A stretch of DNA of 49,684 nt from positions 1-49,684 of the forward strand of contig CAIYWC010000187.1 of assembly GCA_903929795.1 (NCBI GenBank), written 5' to 3'. Positions within the stretch are counted from its first letter, which is position 1, and each line of letters starts with the position of its first letter. This document shows positions 16,644 through 25,096 of this stretch, one piece after another. The notes beneath the pieces were generated by a model. The model was given only the letters and a program-made list of their open reading frames with translations. It searched no databases and had not been told where the DNA came from. The DNA comes from an uncultured Myxococcales bacterium (GTDB lineage: Bacteria; Myxococcota_A; UBA9042). The translations under genes and the position numbers were made by a program.

Positions 16644-18242
16644 ATGCGGTTTTTTGCGCTCACCCTCGCCTGTCTCTCGCTCGCTGCGCCCGCGCTGGCT
16701 CAGGAAGCGGTGGCGCCGGCAGATTCAGCGACGCCAGACAGTGCGGCACCAGACGTGGCGGCCCCGGCTGAAGAGGCCCCGCCGGAGCCGCTGGTGAAGG
16801 TGCACGTGACCGGTTTTCTGGACTCGCGCGTGACGGGCGCGTACGCGTCGGTGGCGCACCTGCTGCCGTCGGACGACGTGGCGCATCTGGCCAACCTGAC
16901 CGAAGGCAACGTGCAGCTCAAGCTGGACTGGGGCACGCGGGCGACGGCGCTGGCCGACGCGTCGTTCATCTACCAAAAAGCCGGGCTGTATTTTGGCAAC
17001 GACGGCACGGGCCAGCGGCTGCAACTGGCGGATCACGACGTGGTGGCGTATCGGCCGTCGGCGGTGCTCAGCGAGTTCTATGGCACCTACAATTTCGCCG
17101 ACCATTTCAACGTGACGCTGGGCAAAAAGCGCATCGTCTGGGGGCCTGGGCTGGCGATCAACCCGACGGATCTGCTCAATCCGCCCAAGGATCCCACCGA
17201 TCCGACGATGCAGCGCGCCGGCTCCTGGATGGCGCGGTTGGAAGCGCCTTTTGACCTGTTTACGCTGAGTTTCGTCGCGGCGGGCAAGGTGACGCGGCAA
17301 TTTGGCGGCGTTCCGAGCGGGCTGGTTTACTACCCTGACGCGCACCCGGCGCCGACGTACGACCAGTACGGCAACGTCCAGCCCGACGGCTATGACAACC
17401 GCCCGCATTACGCTTTGGCGGCGCGGGCTTACGCGCTGTGGCAGGAGACAGACCTTGACCTGTACTGGTTCCAGACGCAGCAGTACAACGACGCGTTCAA
17501 CTACAAGAATCGCCTGGGCTTTTCTGCGTCGCACGTGTTCTTCAACGCGCTGGAGCTGCACCTGGAGGCGATCGGCTTCCAGGGCTCGTCCAAGGCGTAT
17601 TTCGACCCGGCGTGCATCGGCAGCGCGTCGGCGTTCCAGACGTGCGGCATGGCCGGCAAAACGCCCGGTGGCTACACGCAAATCGACGACCCGGGCGTGC
17701 GCGTCAAGGCGCTGGCCGGCGGCCGCTGGCAGTTCGGCGACAACGCGTCCTTCACGTTTGAGTATTTCTACAACGGCGAGGGCTACAATTCCACGGAATT
17801 CAACAACTTCGCCCAGGTCATGAGCCTGCGGCCGCAGCTGCTGAGCTTGATGGACACGCTCGCGAGCGCGCACGTCTCGCTGCCTGGGAACGCGCTGAGC
17901 CTGCTCAGCCCGACGACGTCCGCCGACACCGGTTCGCCGCAAAAATACACGTTCGAGCCGCTGCGGCGCCACTACGCGTTTTTCACTTACCTGCACACGA
18001 TGATCGCCGACGATTGGAACATCAACGCCGTCGTGCTGCTGGGCCTGGAAGACTTGAGCGGCCAGATCGCGCCGCAGCTGACGTGGCTGACCCGCGAGTG
18101 GCTGAACCTGACGCTGGGTGGGCTGTACACGATTCCCGGCGTCAAGTCGCTGGGCGCGCAGGTGGCGGACGCCCGGTACACTGAAAACGCCATGCAACCG
18201 ACCGTGTGGCGGGTGTTCTTGAGCGCGCGGGTGTTTTATTGA
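16644..18242 (+). CDS. Predicted outer-membrane beta-barrel protein
   Basis: A 532-residue protein with a signal peptide (MRFFALTLACLSLAAPALA|QEA) and an Ala/Pro/Glu linker (about 21-50). A beta-barrel-like sequence of alternating hydrophobic/polar strands follows, ending in an aromatic residue (RVFLSARVFY), as expected for Bam-dependent insertion. The segment LGKKRIVWGPGLAINPTDLLNPPKDP resembles the conserved turn of DUF1302-like barrels, which occur beside lipid or sterol exporters; this likeness is from memory and not certain. The start at 16644 was chosen because it opens the signal peptide and follows a GGAG site. It lies 45 bases after the LolA-like gene and 142 bases before the ATPase gene. 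It likely forms the outer-membrane end of the exporter. Confidence 0.75.
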   Translation: MRFFALTLACLSLAAPALAQEAVAPADSATPDSAAPDVAAPAEEAPPEPLVKVHVTGFLDSRVTGAYASVAHLLPSDDVAHLANLTEGNVQLKLDWGTRATALADASFIYQKAGLYFGNDGTGQRLQLADHDVVAYRPSAVLSEFYGTYNFADHFNVTLGKKRIVWGPGLAINPTDLLNPPKDPTDPTMQRAGSWMARLEAPFDLFTLSFVAAGKVTRQFGGVPSGLVYYPDAHPAPTYDQYGNVQPDGYDNRPHYALAARAYALWQETDLDLYWFQTQQYNDAFNYKNRLGFSASHVFFNALELHLEAIGFQGSSKAYFDPACIGSASAFQTCGMAGKTPGGYTQIDDPGVRVKALAGGRWQFGDNASFTFEYFYNGEGYNSTEFNNFAQVMSLRPQLLSLMDTLASAHVSLPGNALSLLSPTTSADTGSPQKYTFEPLRRHYAFFTYLHTMIADDWNINAVVLLGLEDLSGQIAPQLTWLTREWLNLTLGGLYTIPGVKSLGAQVADARYTENAMQPTVWRVFLSARVFY

Positions 18243-18329
18243 ACCTCGCGGGAGGGATCAGGTTTCGGAACGCTCGCGTCCCTTGCGGCGCTGGCCAAGA
18301 AAAACGACGGTGCGGGGCCAAACGGCCAG

Positions 18330-18346
18330 GGGCGCGCGTTGCGCCC
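18330..18346 (+). other. Possible hairpin in the leader of the ABC ATPase gene
   Basis: GGGCGC (18330-18335) and GCGCCC (18341-18346) can pair around a five-base loop. There is no T-run, so this is not a classic terminator. It sits in the only long gap (142 bases) of the exporter operon and might set the ratio between barrel and ATPase or stabilise mRNA. Confidence 0.25.
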
Positions 18347-18384
18347 TTCCGGGCGCCGGCAGAAGCAGTTTCAAGGAGAACCAG

Positions 18385-19110
18385 ATGGCACTCGTACAAC
18401 TCAGCGGCATCAAGAAATCGTACCAGCTCGGCAAGACCGAGGTCGTCGCGCTCAAGGGCGTGGATCTGACGATTGACAAAGGCGAATTCACCGTCGTCAT
18501 GGGGCCGTCGGGCTCTGGAAAGACGACGCTGCTCAACATCATCGGCTGTCTGGACCGCGCGAGCGCCGGCTCCTACAAGCTGGACGGCGAGGAGATCGGC
18601 CACCGCGACTTCAACGATCTGGCGGAGGTGCGCAACCGCAAGATCGGCTTCATCTTCCAGAATTTCAACCTGATCCCCGTGCTGGATGTGGTCGAAAATA
18701 TTGAATTTCCCTGCGTGATCCGCGGCGAGGACCGCAAGGCTCTCCGCGCGCGGACGCTGAAGATCGCTGCCGAGGTCGGGCTGACGCCGTACCTGAAGCA
18801 GAAGCCCGATGAGCTGTCGGGCGGCCAGCGGCAGCGGGTGGCGATCGCGCGCGCGCTGGTGACGGAGCCGCAGCTTGTGCTGGCGGACGAGCCGACGGCG
18901 AACCTCGATTCAACGACGGCGGACCAGATCATCGACCTGATGCTCAAGCTCAACCGCGAGCACGGCGTGACGTTCCTGTTTTCGACCCACGATCCGCGGG
19001 TGATGGAGCACGCCCGGCGGGTGGTGCGGATTCACGACGGCGTGATGGAGGACGGCACGGACGCGGCGGCGCACGAAGCAGGGCGGATGCACGCGGCGCT
19101 GGGCCACTGA
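18385..19110 (+). CDS. ABC transporter ATPase, MacB/LolD family
   Basis: A 241-residue nucleotide-binding subunit. Walker A is GPSGSGKTT (40-48), Q-loop FIFQNFNLIPVLDVVENIEFP (from 89), signature LSGGQRQRVAIARAL (144-158), Walker B LVLADEPTANLD (164-175) and the switch His in STHDPRV. The Q-loop region with NLIPVLDVVENI is characteristic of the LolD/MacB branch that serves FtsX-type permeases. AAGGAGAA precedes the ATG at 18385 at good spacing; in-frame sequence upstream is Arg-rich and not conserved. It is the last gene of the operon, 142 bases after the barrel gene, and is the obvious partner of the two permeases although separated from them by two genes. Confidence 0.93.
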   Translation: MALVQLSGIKKSYQLGKTEVVALKGVDLTIDKGEFTVVMGPSGSGKTTLLNIIGCLDRASAGSYKLDGEEIGHRDFNDLAEVRNRKIGFIFQNFNLIPVLDVVENIEFPCVIRGEDRKALRARTLKIAAEVGLTPYLKQKPDELSGGQRQRVAIARALVTEPQLVLADEPTANLDSTTADQIIDLMLKLNREHGVTFLFSTHDPRVMEHARRVVRIHDGVMEDGTDAAAHEAGRMHAALGH

Positions 19111-19242
19111 GCGCCGGTGACGGACCGACGCACTTGATCCTGCTTTTTGGCTGGGTCGAAGAGCGCGCCCGCCGGTGGCGATACGCGCCGCGACACGAGT
19201 GGGCAAGCGATCTCCCGATTTTGCCGTGGGCCCTGACCGCGA

Positions 19243-20358
19243 TCACCGCACGCAGCGAACCTGCCGCGCGTCGCCCACCGCTTCCGCGTCCGGCCCCAAC
19301 TGCCAGCTCTGCATCCACATCGCGCCGGCGACGCCAACCGGCACCGTCGCGGTCCAGGTCCACTGCTCGGCAGTCGTCGCAAAGACCGGGTCCAGGTTCG
19401 GCGGGCTTGGCCCGATCCAGATCAGGCTTTCGAGCTCGCGCAGCGTCGGCAGCCGCCATCCCGTGCCGGGCAGCTGCAGCGTATTCTGGACACAGGCCTT
19501 TTGGCCGTCGGCCCAGTTCAGCGCTTGCGGCGCCGCGGCGCGCTGCCAGGTCAGTCCGGTCACGCGATCGAAGACCGTCTGGCCACCGTCCTGGAGCGCA
19601 AATCGCGCGACGACACCGCTGGGCCCTTGGACGCCACCGCGCACGCAGCGCACGGACTCAGGCGTGTCGAACCGATCGGTGCCCACCTTGGCGTCGGCGA
19701 AATCGACGGTCACGCCGAGGCTGTCCGCCGTAGCCGGAAGCACGGGATCCGCGGTCCAATAGACCAGGTTCGGCGCGAGCCAATCGAACTGCGTGAGCGG
19801 CGCCGCCGGATTGACCTCGGTGTAGTCGATGAGCGAGCGCAGCTCTGCGCGCGTTGGCGCCCGCCAGTCCGCGAAACCGCCGATGGTCTGGTGCGCACAG
19901 CCGGCCATCGCGTCGGGCCAGCTCAGGTTGCGCAACGAGGCCTTGGCCCAGCTCAAGCCCGTGGCGGTATCGATGACGACGGCGCCCTGCTGCACGAAAT
20001 CCGCCGTGGCGCGCTGGTCGCCGAGTGGCGGCCAGGTGGCAAAATCCGCGACGCAGACTGCACCACCCGCGCTGGGTGCGCGGTCCACGCAGAACCAGCC
20101 GCGGCCGCACGCGTCCTGGCTGCCGGTGGCCGTGCACGCCGCGCCAAGGTGGACCGCGAGCGGTGCGCAGTCGCTGGGACAGGTGGCGAGCGTCTCAGCG
20201 CCATCGCAGGTGCCGGTGCCGCAGCCGGGGAGCGTCACCGCATCGCCGGACGCATCGGCGGCAGCAGCGAGGCCAAACTGGTCCGATGTCGGCAACGGGC
20301 GGCACGCAGCCACCCACAGCGCGCAAGCCAGGAGATGAAAAAGGCGCCGCACGTGCAT
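19243..20358 (-). CDS. DUF1566 (Lcl-like) lipoprotein A
   Basis: A 371-residue predicted lipoprotein: MHVRRLFHLLACALWVAAC signal with lipobox VAAC. A Cys-rich segment follows (CGTGTCDGAETLATCPSDC ... ACGRGWFCVDR, an EGF-like or dickkopf-like spacing). Two DUF1566-type modules come after it: TGLSWAKASL ... DWRAPTRAELRSLIDYT ... VRCVRGG, and TGLTWQRAAAPQALNWADGQKAC ... GWRLPTLRELESLIW ... RQVRCVR. These modules (TGLxWxxxx, WRLPTxxEL, RCVR) relate to C-type-lectin-like folds found in bacterial adhesins such as Lcl. The start at 20358 is fixed by the signal peptide. It is transcribed divergently from the paralogue at 20470; both promoters must lie in the 111-base gap. The ligand is unknown. Confidence 0.8.
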   Translation of the reverse strand: MHVRRLFHLLACALWVAACRPLPTSDQFGLAAAADASGDAVTLPGCGTGTCDGAETLATCPSDCAPLAVHLGAACTATGSQDACGRGWFCVDRAPSAGGAVCVADFATWPPLGDQRATADFVQQGAVVIDTATGLSWAKASLRNLSWPDAMAGCAHQTIGGFADWRAPTRAELRSLIDYTEVNPAAPLTQFDWLAPNLVYWTADPVLPATADSLGVTVDFADAKVGTDRFDTPESVRCVRGGVQGPSGVVARFALQDGGQTVFDRVTGLTWQRAAAPQALNWADGQKACVQNTLQLPGTGWRLPTLRELESLIWIGPSPPNLDPVFATTAEQWTWTATVPVGVAGAMWMQSWQLGPDAEAVGDARQVRCVR

Positions 20359-20469
20359 CGGCCTACTGTGCGGCTGCCGTCCGGCGCCGTCAACTTGCGC
20401 GGCAGATCCCTGAAATGTCAAGGTTTTTTCTGCTTGCGCCGTCGAGCGGACCGTGCCAACCTGCGCGGC

Positions 20470-21525
20470 ATGGGGCACCGGATGCGCAGGGCAGGCACAG
20501 CAGACAGCGCGAAGCCGGTTTCGGCGCTGTGCGGATCGGCGCATCTGTCGATCGCCGGGAAGCGCGCCGCGGCGCTCTGGCTGGCCATGCTCTGTGCCGG
20601 CTGCCAGACGCCCGCGGCCGCCGATGTCGGAGACGCTGGTGACGCTAGCGCAGCCGGTCTGGCGACCGATCCCAACTGCGGCTTGCCCGGCTTTGTCGCA
20701 GTCGCACTGGAGGACGCCGGCGTCACGCGGACGGTGTGCGCCGCGGATGGCCCGGCGTGGGGACTGGCGGACGCGGCGTCTGAGACGGCCGAGGTGCGGG
20801 GCGACGGCACGCTGCTGGACGCGCGCACCGGGCTGCAGTGGCAGCTGGCGCCCTTGCCGGGGCTGGACACGCAGGCGGCGGCTCAGGACGCATGCGACAA
20901 GCTGACGCTGGCGGGCTTGCAGGATTGGCGGCTGCCGACGGTCGCCGAGGCGCTGACGGCCATCGATTTTGCCCGGCATGGTCCGGCGCTGGGACTTCCG
21001 CTGCTGGCGCCGCCGACGCCGGTGCGCTGGACATTGGCGACCCGTCAGGCGGTGGGCTGGACGATCGATCTGGGCACCGGCGCGGTACAGCTCGCCGGGC
21101 TGGCGACCCAGGCAGGCGCGGCGTGTGTGCGCAGCGCCCACCCGCTCCAGACACCGCCGGTGCCGCGGTTCACCCGGGACGCGTACGGCGTGGTGACGGA
21201 CGCCTGGACCGGCGCGGTGTGGATGGGCAACGGGCCGGCGAGTCCGCGGCCGCTCATGGACGCCATCGGCTGGTGTGTCAAGCTGGAGCTCGCCGGCCGG
21301 ACGTGGCGGTTGCCAACGGTGAATGAAGCCGCAAGCCTGATCGACCGTGCCCACGATCCGGCGATCGACTACGTCGCGTTCACGATGGGCGGCGTTGCGA
21401 TCCACAGCATTTCCGCGACCGCTGCAGACATTTCCAAACATTGGACCGTGGATTTCACGTCGGGCGCGATCGCCGCGATGGACCCTGACGGCGAGGCTTT
21501 CGTGCGCTGCATCTCCGGGCCCTGA
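20470..21525 (+). CDS. DUF1566 (Lcl-like) lipoprotein B
   Basis: A 351-residue paralogue of the divergent neighbour. The lipobox is LCAGC after the hydrophobic AAALWLAML stretch, but the preceding leader is long (about 45 residues from 20470, 41 from the alternative ATG at 20482, which has gggg 6 bases upstream). After a short Asp/Ala linker come two DUF1566-type modules: DARTGLQWQLAPL ... DWRLPTVAEALTAID ... ACVRSAH, and DAWTGAVWMGNGP ... TWRLPTVNEAASLID ... FVRCISGP. Compared with its partner the Trp and RCVR positions are partly degenerate. It ends 15 bases before the convergent aldo/keto reductase gene. A surface-adhesin role is inferred from family only. Confidence 0.78.
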   Translation: MGHRMRRAGTADSAKPVSALCGSAHLSIAGKRAAALWLAMLCAGCQTPAAADVGDAGDASAAGLATDPNCGLPGFVAVALEDAGVTRTVCAADGPAWGLADAASETAEVRGDGTLLDARTGLQWQLAPLPGLDTQAAAQDACDKLTLAGLQDWRLPTVAEALTAIDFARHGPALGLPLLAPPTPVRWTLATRQAVGWTIDLGTGAVQLAGLATQAGAACVRSAHPLQTPPVPRFTRDAYGVVTDAWTGAVWMGNGPASPRPLMDAIGWCVKLELAGRTWRLPTVNEAASLIDRAHDPAIDYVAFTMGGVAIHSISATAADISKHWTVDFTSGAIAAMDPDGEAFVRCISGP

Positions 21526-21539
21526 CGCACGCCAACCGG

Positions 21540-22490
21540 CTATCCCCGATACGCTGCGACCACCCGGTCAACTTCCTGCCACAGCGGCTCGTCGTCCAGG
21601 ATTTCCAGCGTCCGGACGTGCTCCGCGACCTGCTCCGGGCCCTTGGCGCCGGCGATCACCGCCGTCATCCCGGGCTGGCGAATCGCCCAGCCGAGCGCCA
21701 GCGCCGCGATCGGCACTTTCTTGCGTTTGGCGATCAGCTCCAGCCGCGAGACAATCGTCAGCGCCCGCAGAAACCGCGACCCCTGAAACCGGTCGTCGCG
21801 CGCTCGCAGGTCGCTCTCCGGAAAACGCTTGTTGGCCGCGAACTTGCCGGTCAGCAGCCCGCGGCACAGCGGCTCGTAGGCCAGCACGCCCAGGTGCTCC
21901 CGCTGGCAATAGGGCAGCAGCTCCCGCTCCAACTCGCGGCGCAGCATGGAATAGGGCGACTGCAGCGAGACGATTGGCACGTACCTGCGCGCCTCGGTCA
22001 GCCCCGCCACGTCGTAATTGCACAGGCCGACATGGCGGATTTTGCCCTCGTCGCGCAGCGCGGCCAGCTCGCCCATGGACTCCGCCAGCGGCGTCTGCAG
22101 CTCGCAGGGCCAGTGCACCTGCAGCAGGTCGATGCGCTCCAGCCCGAGCCGCGTCAGGCTCGCCTCGACGTCGTGGCGGATCCAAGTGCGGGTCAGTTCG
22201 CTGCGGGCGTGCTGGCCCTCGCCGTCCCAGCGGACGCCCACTTTGGTCGCGATGAGGACGTCGTGCTTGCGCGCACCGAGCGCTTTGACCAGCACTTCGT
22301 CGGCGCGGCCGTGGCCGTACAGCGGCGCGGTGTCAAACCAATTGATGCCGGATTCCAAGGCCTTGTCGACCGCCGCCGCCGAGCGCGCGTCGGTCACGTC
22401 ATCGCCCCACCACAGGCCGCCCATCGCCCAGCAGCCCATGCCGATGACGGAGAGGTCCAGGTCGGTGTTGGGCAAGCGCCGGGTCAGCAT
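21540..22490 (-). CDS. Aldo/keto reductase
   Basis: A 316-residue NAD(P)H-dependent oxidoreductase of the aldo/keto reductase superfamily, (beta/alpha)8 fold. The catalytic tetrad is visible: Asp53 in NWFDTAPLYG, Tyr58, Lys83 in LIATKVGV, and His126 in IDLLQVHWPCE. The C-terminal cofactor loop reads GMTAVIAGAKGPEQVAEHV. The N-terminal (S)VIGMGCWAMGG and length are typical of the bacterial general stress/YhdN-like group. The ATG at 22490 is supported by the conserved opening LPNTDLDLSVIGMG. Its first codons are repeated 140 bases upstream (see the direct repeats), evidence of a partial tandem duplication. The substrate is unknown. Confidence 0.92.
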   Translation of the reverse strand: MLTRRLPNTDLDLSVIGMGCWAMGGLWWGDDVTDARSAAAVDKALESGINWFDTAPLYGHGRADEVLVKALGARKHDVLIATKVGVRWDGEGQHARSELTRTWIRHDVEASLTRLGLERIDLLQVHWPCELQTPLAESMGELAALRDEGKIRHVGLCNYDVAGLTEARRYVPIVSLQSPYSMLRRELERELLPYCQREHLGVLAYEPLCRGLLTGKFAANKRFPESDLRARDDRFQGSRFLRALTIVSRLELIAKRKKVPIAALALGWAIRQPGMTAVIAGAKGPEQVAEHVRTLEILDDEPLWQEVDRVVAAYRG

Positions 22491-22493
22491 GGC
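22456..22493. repeat. Direct repeat copy 1 (start of the aldo/keto reductase gene)
   Basis: 38 bases covering the start codon and first dozen codons of the reductase gene. It matches 22596-22633 at 37 of 38 positions, with a 140-base offset. Confidence 0.85.
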
Positions 22494-22595
22494 AAACGCC
22501 CTTTGCCCGGCAATGCCCCTCGGTTGTTGTCCCCGCCGAAGTGTCGCCGCGCGTATCGCTGCAAGCGGGCGCGCCGGGCGACCCAGCGAGCAGCT

Positions 22596-22633
22596 TCCAG
22601 GTCGGTGTTGGGCAAGCGCCGGGTCCGCATGGC
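22596..22633. repeat. Direct repeat copy 2 (orphan duplicated 5' end)
   Basis: A copy of the reductase 5' end, including an ATG on the - strand at 22630 followed by RxRRLPNTDLE; the reading diverges after that into noise. It lies directly downstream of the GYF-type gene. It is best read as the scar of a partial tandem duplication or a short gene conversion. Confidence 0.8.
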
Positions 22634-22640
22634 CGGCGGC

Positions 22641-23087
22641 CTATTTCTTCTTCTTGGCGTCGTCCAAGTCGCCGATCGTCAAGGAGAACTTCTTGCGCAG
22701 CTCATCGGGCACCGGCGGCAGGTTCTCAAACTTGTCGCCCGCTTCCATCGGCGGCAGCTCAGACGGCGTCAGACCGCCTTCCTCGTACGTCACCGCGGAC
22801 ATGAACCAGGACGTCTCGCTGAATTTCTTGGAACGCTTCTTGTCGCCAGCCGCAGCCGGAGCCGCCGAAATCGCCGGATTTGCCGGAGCCGCCGCCGCCA
22901 CGCCGGAGGTCTGCTTGTCGCGCCACGCGTTCGCCAGTTCCGCCACTTGCGTCGCGCCCACCCACTTTTGCGTCCGCCCGTCGAACACGTATTCGTCCGA
23001 GCGCAAGGTGCCATTCTTGACCATCTCGATCAGCGCCGTGATGGCGAATTCCTTGGGCTGACCGTCGCGCTGAATGTAGAACGTCAT
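22641..23087 (-). CDS. GYF_2/DUF4339-like small protein
   Basis: A 148-residue soluble protein. The first 55 residues (MTFYIQRDGQPKEFAITALIEMVKNGTLRSDEYVFDGRTQKWVGATQVAELANAW, given here only as the region at 22920-23087) have the pattern of the GYF_2 domain: short strands, a Gly turn, a helix with NGTL and a W-V pair, often used for proline-rich peptide binding and commonly fused to other domains. The remainder is an Ala/Pro linker (about 68-84) and a Lys-rich, low-complexity tail ending in KKKK. The ATG at 23087 has GGAG 8 bases upstream; the only earlier in-frame start is a TTG at 23099. No partner can be named. The nearby Ser/Thr kinase has a Pro-rich tail but that is coincidence at best. 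Confidence 0.7.
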   Translation of the reverse strand: MTFYIQRDGQPKEFAITALIEMVKNGTLRSDEYVFDGRTQKWVGATQVAELANAWRDKQTSGVAAAAPANPAISAAPAAAGDKKRSKKFSETSWFMSAVTYEEGGLTPSELPPMEAGDKFENLPPVPDELRKKFSLTIGDLDDAKKKK

Positions 23088-23413
23088 GATGTGCTCCAAA
23101 TGCTCCGTACCCGTTCGTTCCCGCGGCCGGTGAGCCCACCGCTACCGGCACTCGATCCTTGGGGACGTCGCCGCCACCAAGTCCGCATGATCACACTGTC
23201 GTTACCAAACCCGTGTAATCACGCGATGTCCGCACACCAACGGCGGCAGGGCACTTGTGCCCACGCTTGCGTCGCGCTTGCGGACAGTCGGCAGCATAGT
23301 CCAGCGTCAGAATCGGTGCAAGAACCTGCCGCGCGTTTGGCAGAGCGCTCGCATTTTTGCCCGTCAAACGCTACCGTTGCCGCGGGGGATGCTTGGCAAA
23401 CGACACGGGCAGT
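23088..23413. other. Intergenic region with an imperfect inverted repeat (23188-23221)
   Basis: This gap lies between the GYF-type gene (-) and the GT-C-like gene (+). TGATCACAC (23188-23196) and GTGTAATCA (23213-23221) are inverted repeats with one mismatch and 16 bases between, arranged like a dimeric regulator site rather than a terminator. No small gene with a credible start is seen. If the membrane protein uses the TTG at 23357 the gap ends there. Confidence 0.35.
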
Positions 23414-25096
23414 TTGAAGCGACAGTTTGCGCCGGTGCTGGTCGCGGTCCTGCTTGCCTGGACTTGGTACAGCCATTTCTGGCCCGAGCTACAGACCGCC
23501 AACGAGTCCATTCGCCTGTATTTTGTCCAAGCCGTCGTGGAATCCGGCCGCCCAGAGTTGGATGCCGTCTGCGCGCGCCACGGCCACGTGCCCGTCGACC
23601 GCAGCGAGTACGGCGGGCACGTGTACATGGACAAAGCGCCCGGGCTGCCCGCCCTCGCGATGCCTCTCTACGCGGCTTACCGCGCGATCGACCCCGCCCA
23701 CGTGGACGACCATTTGTGGATGTTCGGCATCCTGGTTTGCCTGCTGACGATCACGCTGCCGTCCTGGCTGATGCTGTGGCTGCTTGCGCGGTACCTGACG
23801 ACGCTGGGGATGACGCCGCGCGTGGCGGCGATTGCCACCTTGGCGCTGGCGCTGGCGAGTCCGCTTTTCGCCTACGCGACGCTGTATTTTGGCCACGGCT
23901 TGGCAGCGGCATGCATTGGCGCAGCCGTGTACCTGCTGGCGATGCCGGAGGAGGGCGTGGGCACGCTGCGGCGGCGGCTGGTACTGGGCGCACTGCTGGG
24001 TTTCGCCGGGCTTGTCGACATGCCGGTGTTCGCGCTGAGCGCGCTTGTCGTGCCCTGGGCGGCGGCGCGCGCGGTCCCGCACGCGGACGGGCTCGCGCTG
24101 GCACGGCGCATGCGCGCGGTGACGCCGATCGTGTTGCTGCTGGCCCTCGCGGTGCTGGTGCAGCTGGGCTACAACGGGTGGATGCTCGGCCATCCGCTGC
24201 GGTTCGCCTACCACTTCAAGGGCGACAAGGCGTTTGCCGCGATGCACGGAAGCGGGATTTTCGGCTTTCATATGCCGCAGTTGGACGTTCTGGCGCTGCT
24301 GCTGGTCGGTCCGAGCCGCGGGCTGCTGTACCACTCGCCCTGGCTGCTGCCGGCGCTGGCTGGGCTGCTGTTCGCGGCGCGTGACCACCAGCTGTCCGAG
24401 GCGCGGCGGCTGGACGCGATCGCGCTCGTGCTGTTGGCGCTGACCTATGCGATCGCCATCAGCGGTTTTGCCGATTGGAAGGCGGGCGATGCGGCCTACG
24501 CGCGCCACCTCGTGCCGATCCTGCCGCTGCTGGCGCCGGGCCTCGGCTACGCGCTGCGCCCCCCCAAGCTGGCGCGGCCAGCTCGTGCCGTGATCCTGAC
24601 GACGGTCGCGGTTGGGCTGATCCTGACCATGCCGACGATCGCGACTTTTCCCTATCATTTCACAAAGCTGGAGCGGCCGGTCCTGGAGCTCGGTTGGCCG
24701 CTGTGGCTGCTGGGCAACTTCTCGCCGAGCATCGGCCGGGCGCTGGGCTGGAGCGATTGGACGTCCGCGGGCGTGTTCCTGGGGCTGTGCGTGGTGCCAT
24801 GGCTGCTCACGCTGCGGCTGCCGCACGCGCTGGGCGACGCCCGCGAGACCGTGGTGCAGCGGCTGGCGGTCTGGACCGTCGCGCTGGGGACGACAGTGCT
24901 GTGGATGCTGGCGCTGATCGCGGCCGTGCCGCATCCGGGGCGGGTTGTGCAGGTCGCGCGTGCGCAGGCGTCCAACCTGCTGGGCCCCGACGCGGAGGAA
25001 CGCGACGGCAACAAGCCGTGGCAGAAGATCCTCAAAGCCGTCGAGGAACGCAAGGCGCGGTCACGGCGGGAAAACCCAAGCACGCCGCAGAATTAG
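23414..25096 (+). CDS. GT-C-like multi-pass membrane protein (glycosyltransferase-like)
   Basis: About 560 residues with some ten to twelve membrane helices. The N-terminal helix is followed by a loop with ANESIRLYFVQAVVESG...VDRSEYGGHVYMDKAPGLPALAMPLY. This resembles the first periplasmic loop of GT-C fold enzymes (ArnT/PMT-type: acidic residue near helix 1, then the YxDKxPG-like motif), which transfer sugars from lipid-phosphate donors. Later helices are typical (GYNGWMLGHPLRFAYHF; LLVGPSRGLLYHSPWLLPALAGLL). No ATG opens the gene: candidates are TTG at 23414 (MKRQFAPVLVAVLLAW, preferred because it starts right before helix 1) and TTG at 23357. The C-terminus is a charged cytoplasmic tail that overlaps the FmdB-type gene by 4 bases, tail to tail. 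Donor and acceptor are unknown. Confidence 0.75.
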   Translation: MKRQFAPVLVAVLLAWTWYSHFWPELQTANESIRLYFVQAVVESGRPELDAVCARHGHVPVDRSEYGGHVYMDKAPGLPALAMPLYAAYRAIDPAHVDDHLWMFGILVCLLTITLPSWLMLWLLARYLTTLGMTPRVAAIATLALALASPLFAYATLYFGHGLAAACIGAAVYLLAMPEEGVGTLRRRLVLGALLGFAGLVDMPVFALSALVVPWAAARAVPHADGLALARRMRAVTPIVLLLALAVLVQLGYNGWMLGHPLRFAYHFKGDKAFAAMHGSGIFGFHMPQLDVLALLLVGPSRGLLYHSPWLLPALAGLLFAARDHQLSEARRLDAIALVLLALTYAIAISGFADWKAGDAAYARHLVPILPLLAPGLGYALRPPKLARPARAVILTTVAVGLILTMPTIATFPYHFTKLERPVLELGWPLWLLGNFSPSIGRALGWSDWTSAGVFLGLCVVPWLLTLRLPHALGDARETVVQRLAVWTVALGTTVLWMLALIAAVPHPGRVVQVARAQASNLLGPDAEERDGNKPWQKILKAVEERKARSRRENPSTPQN

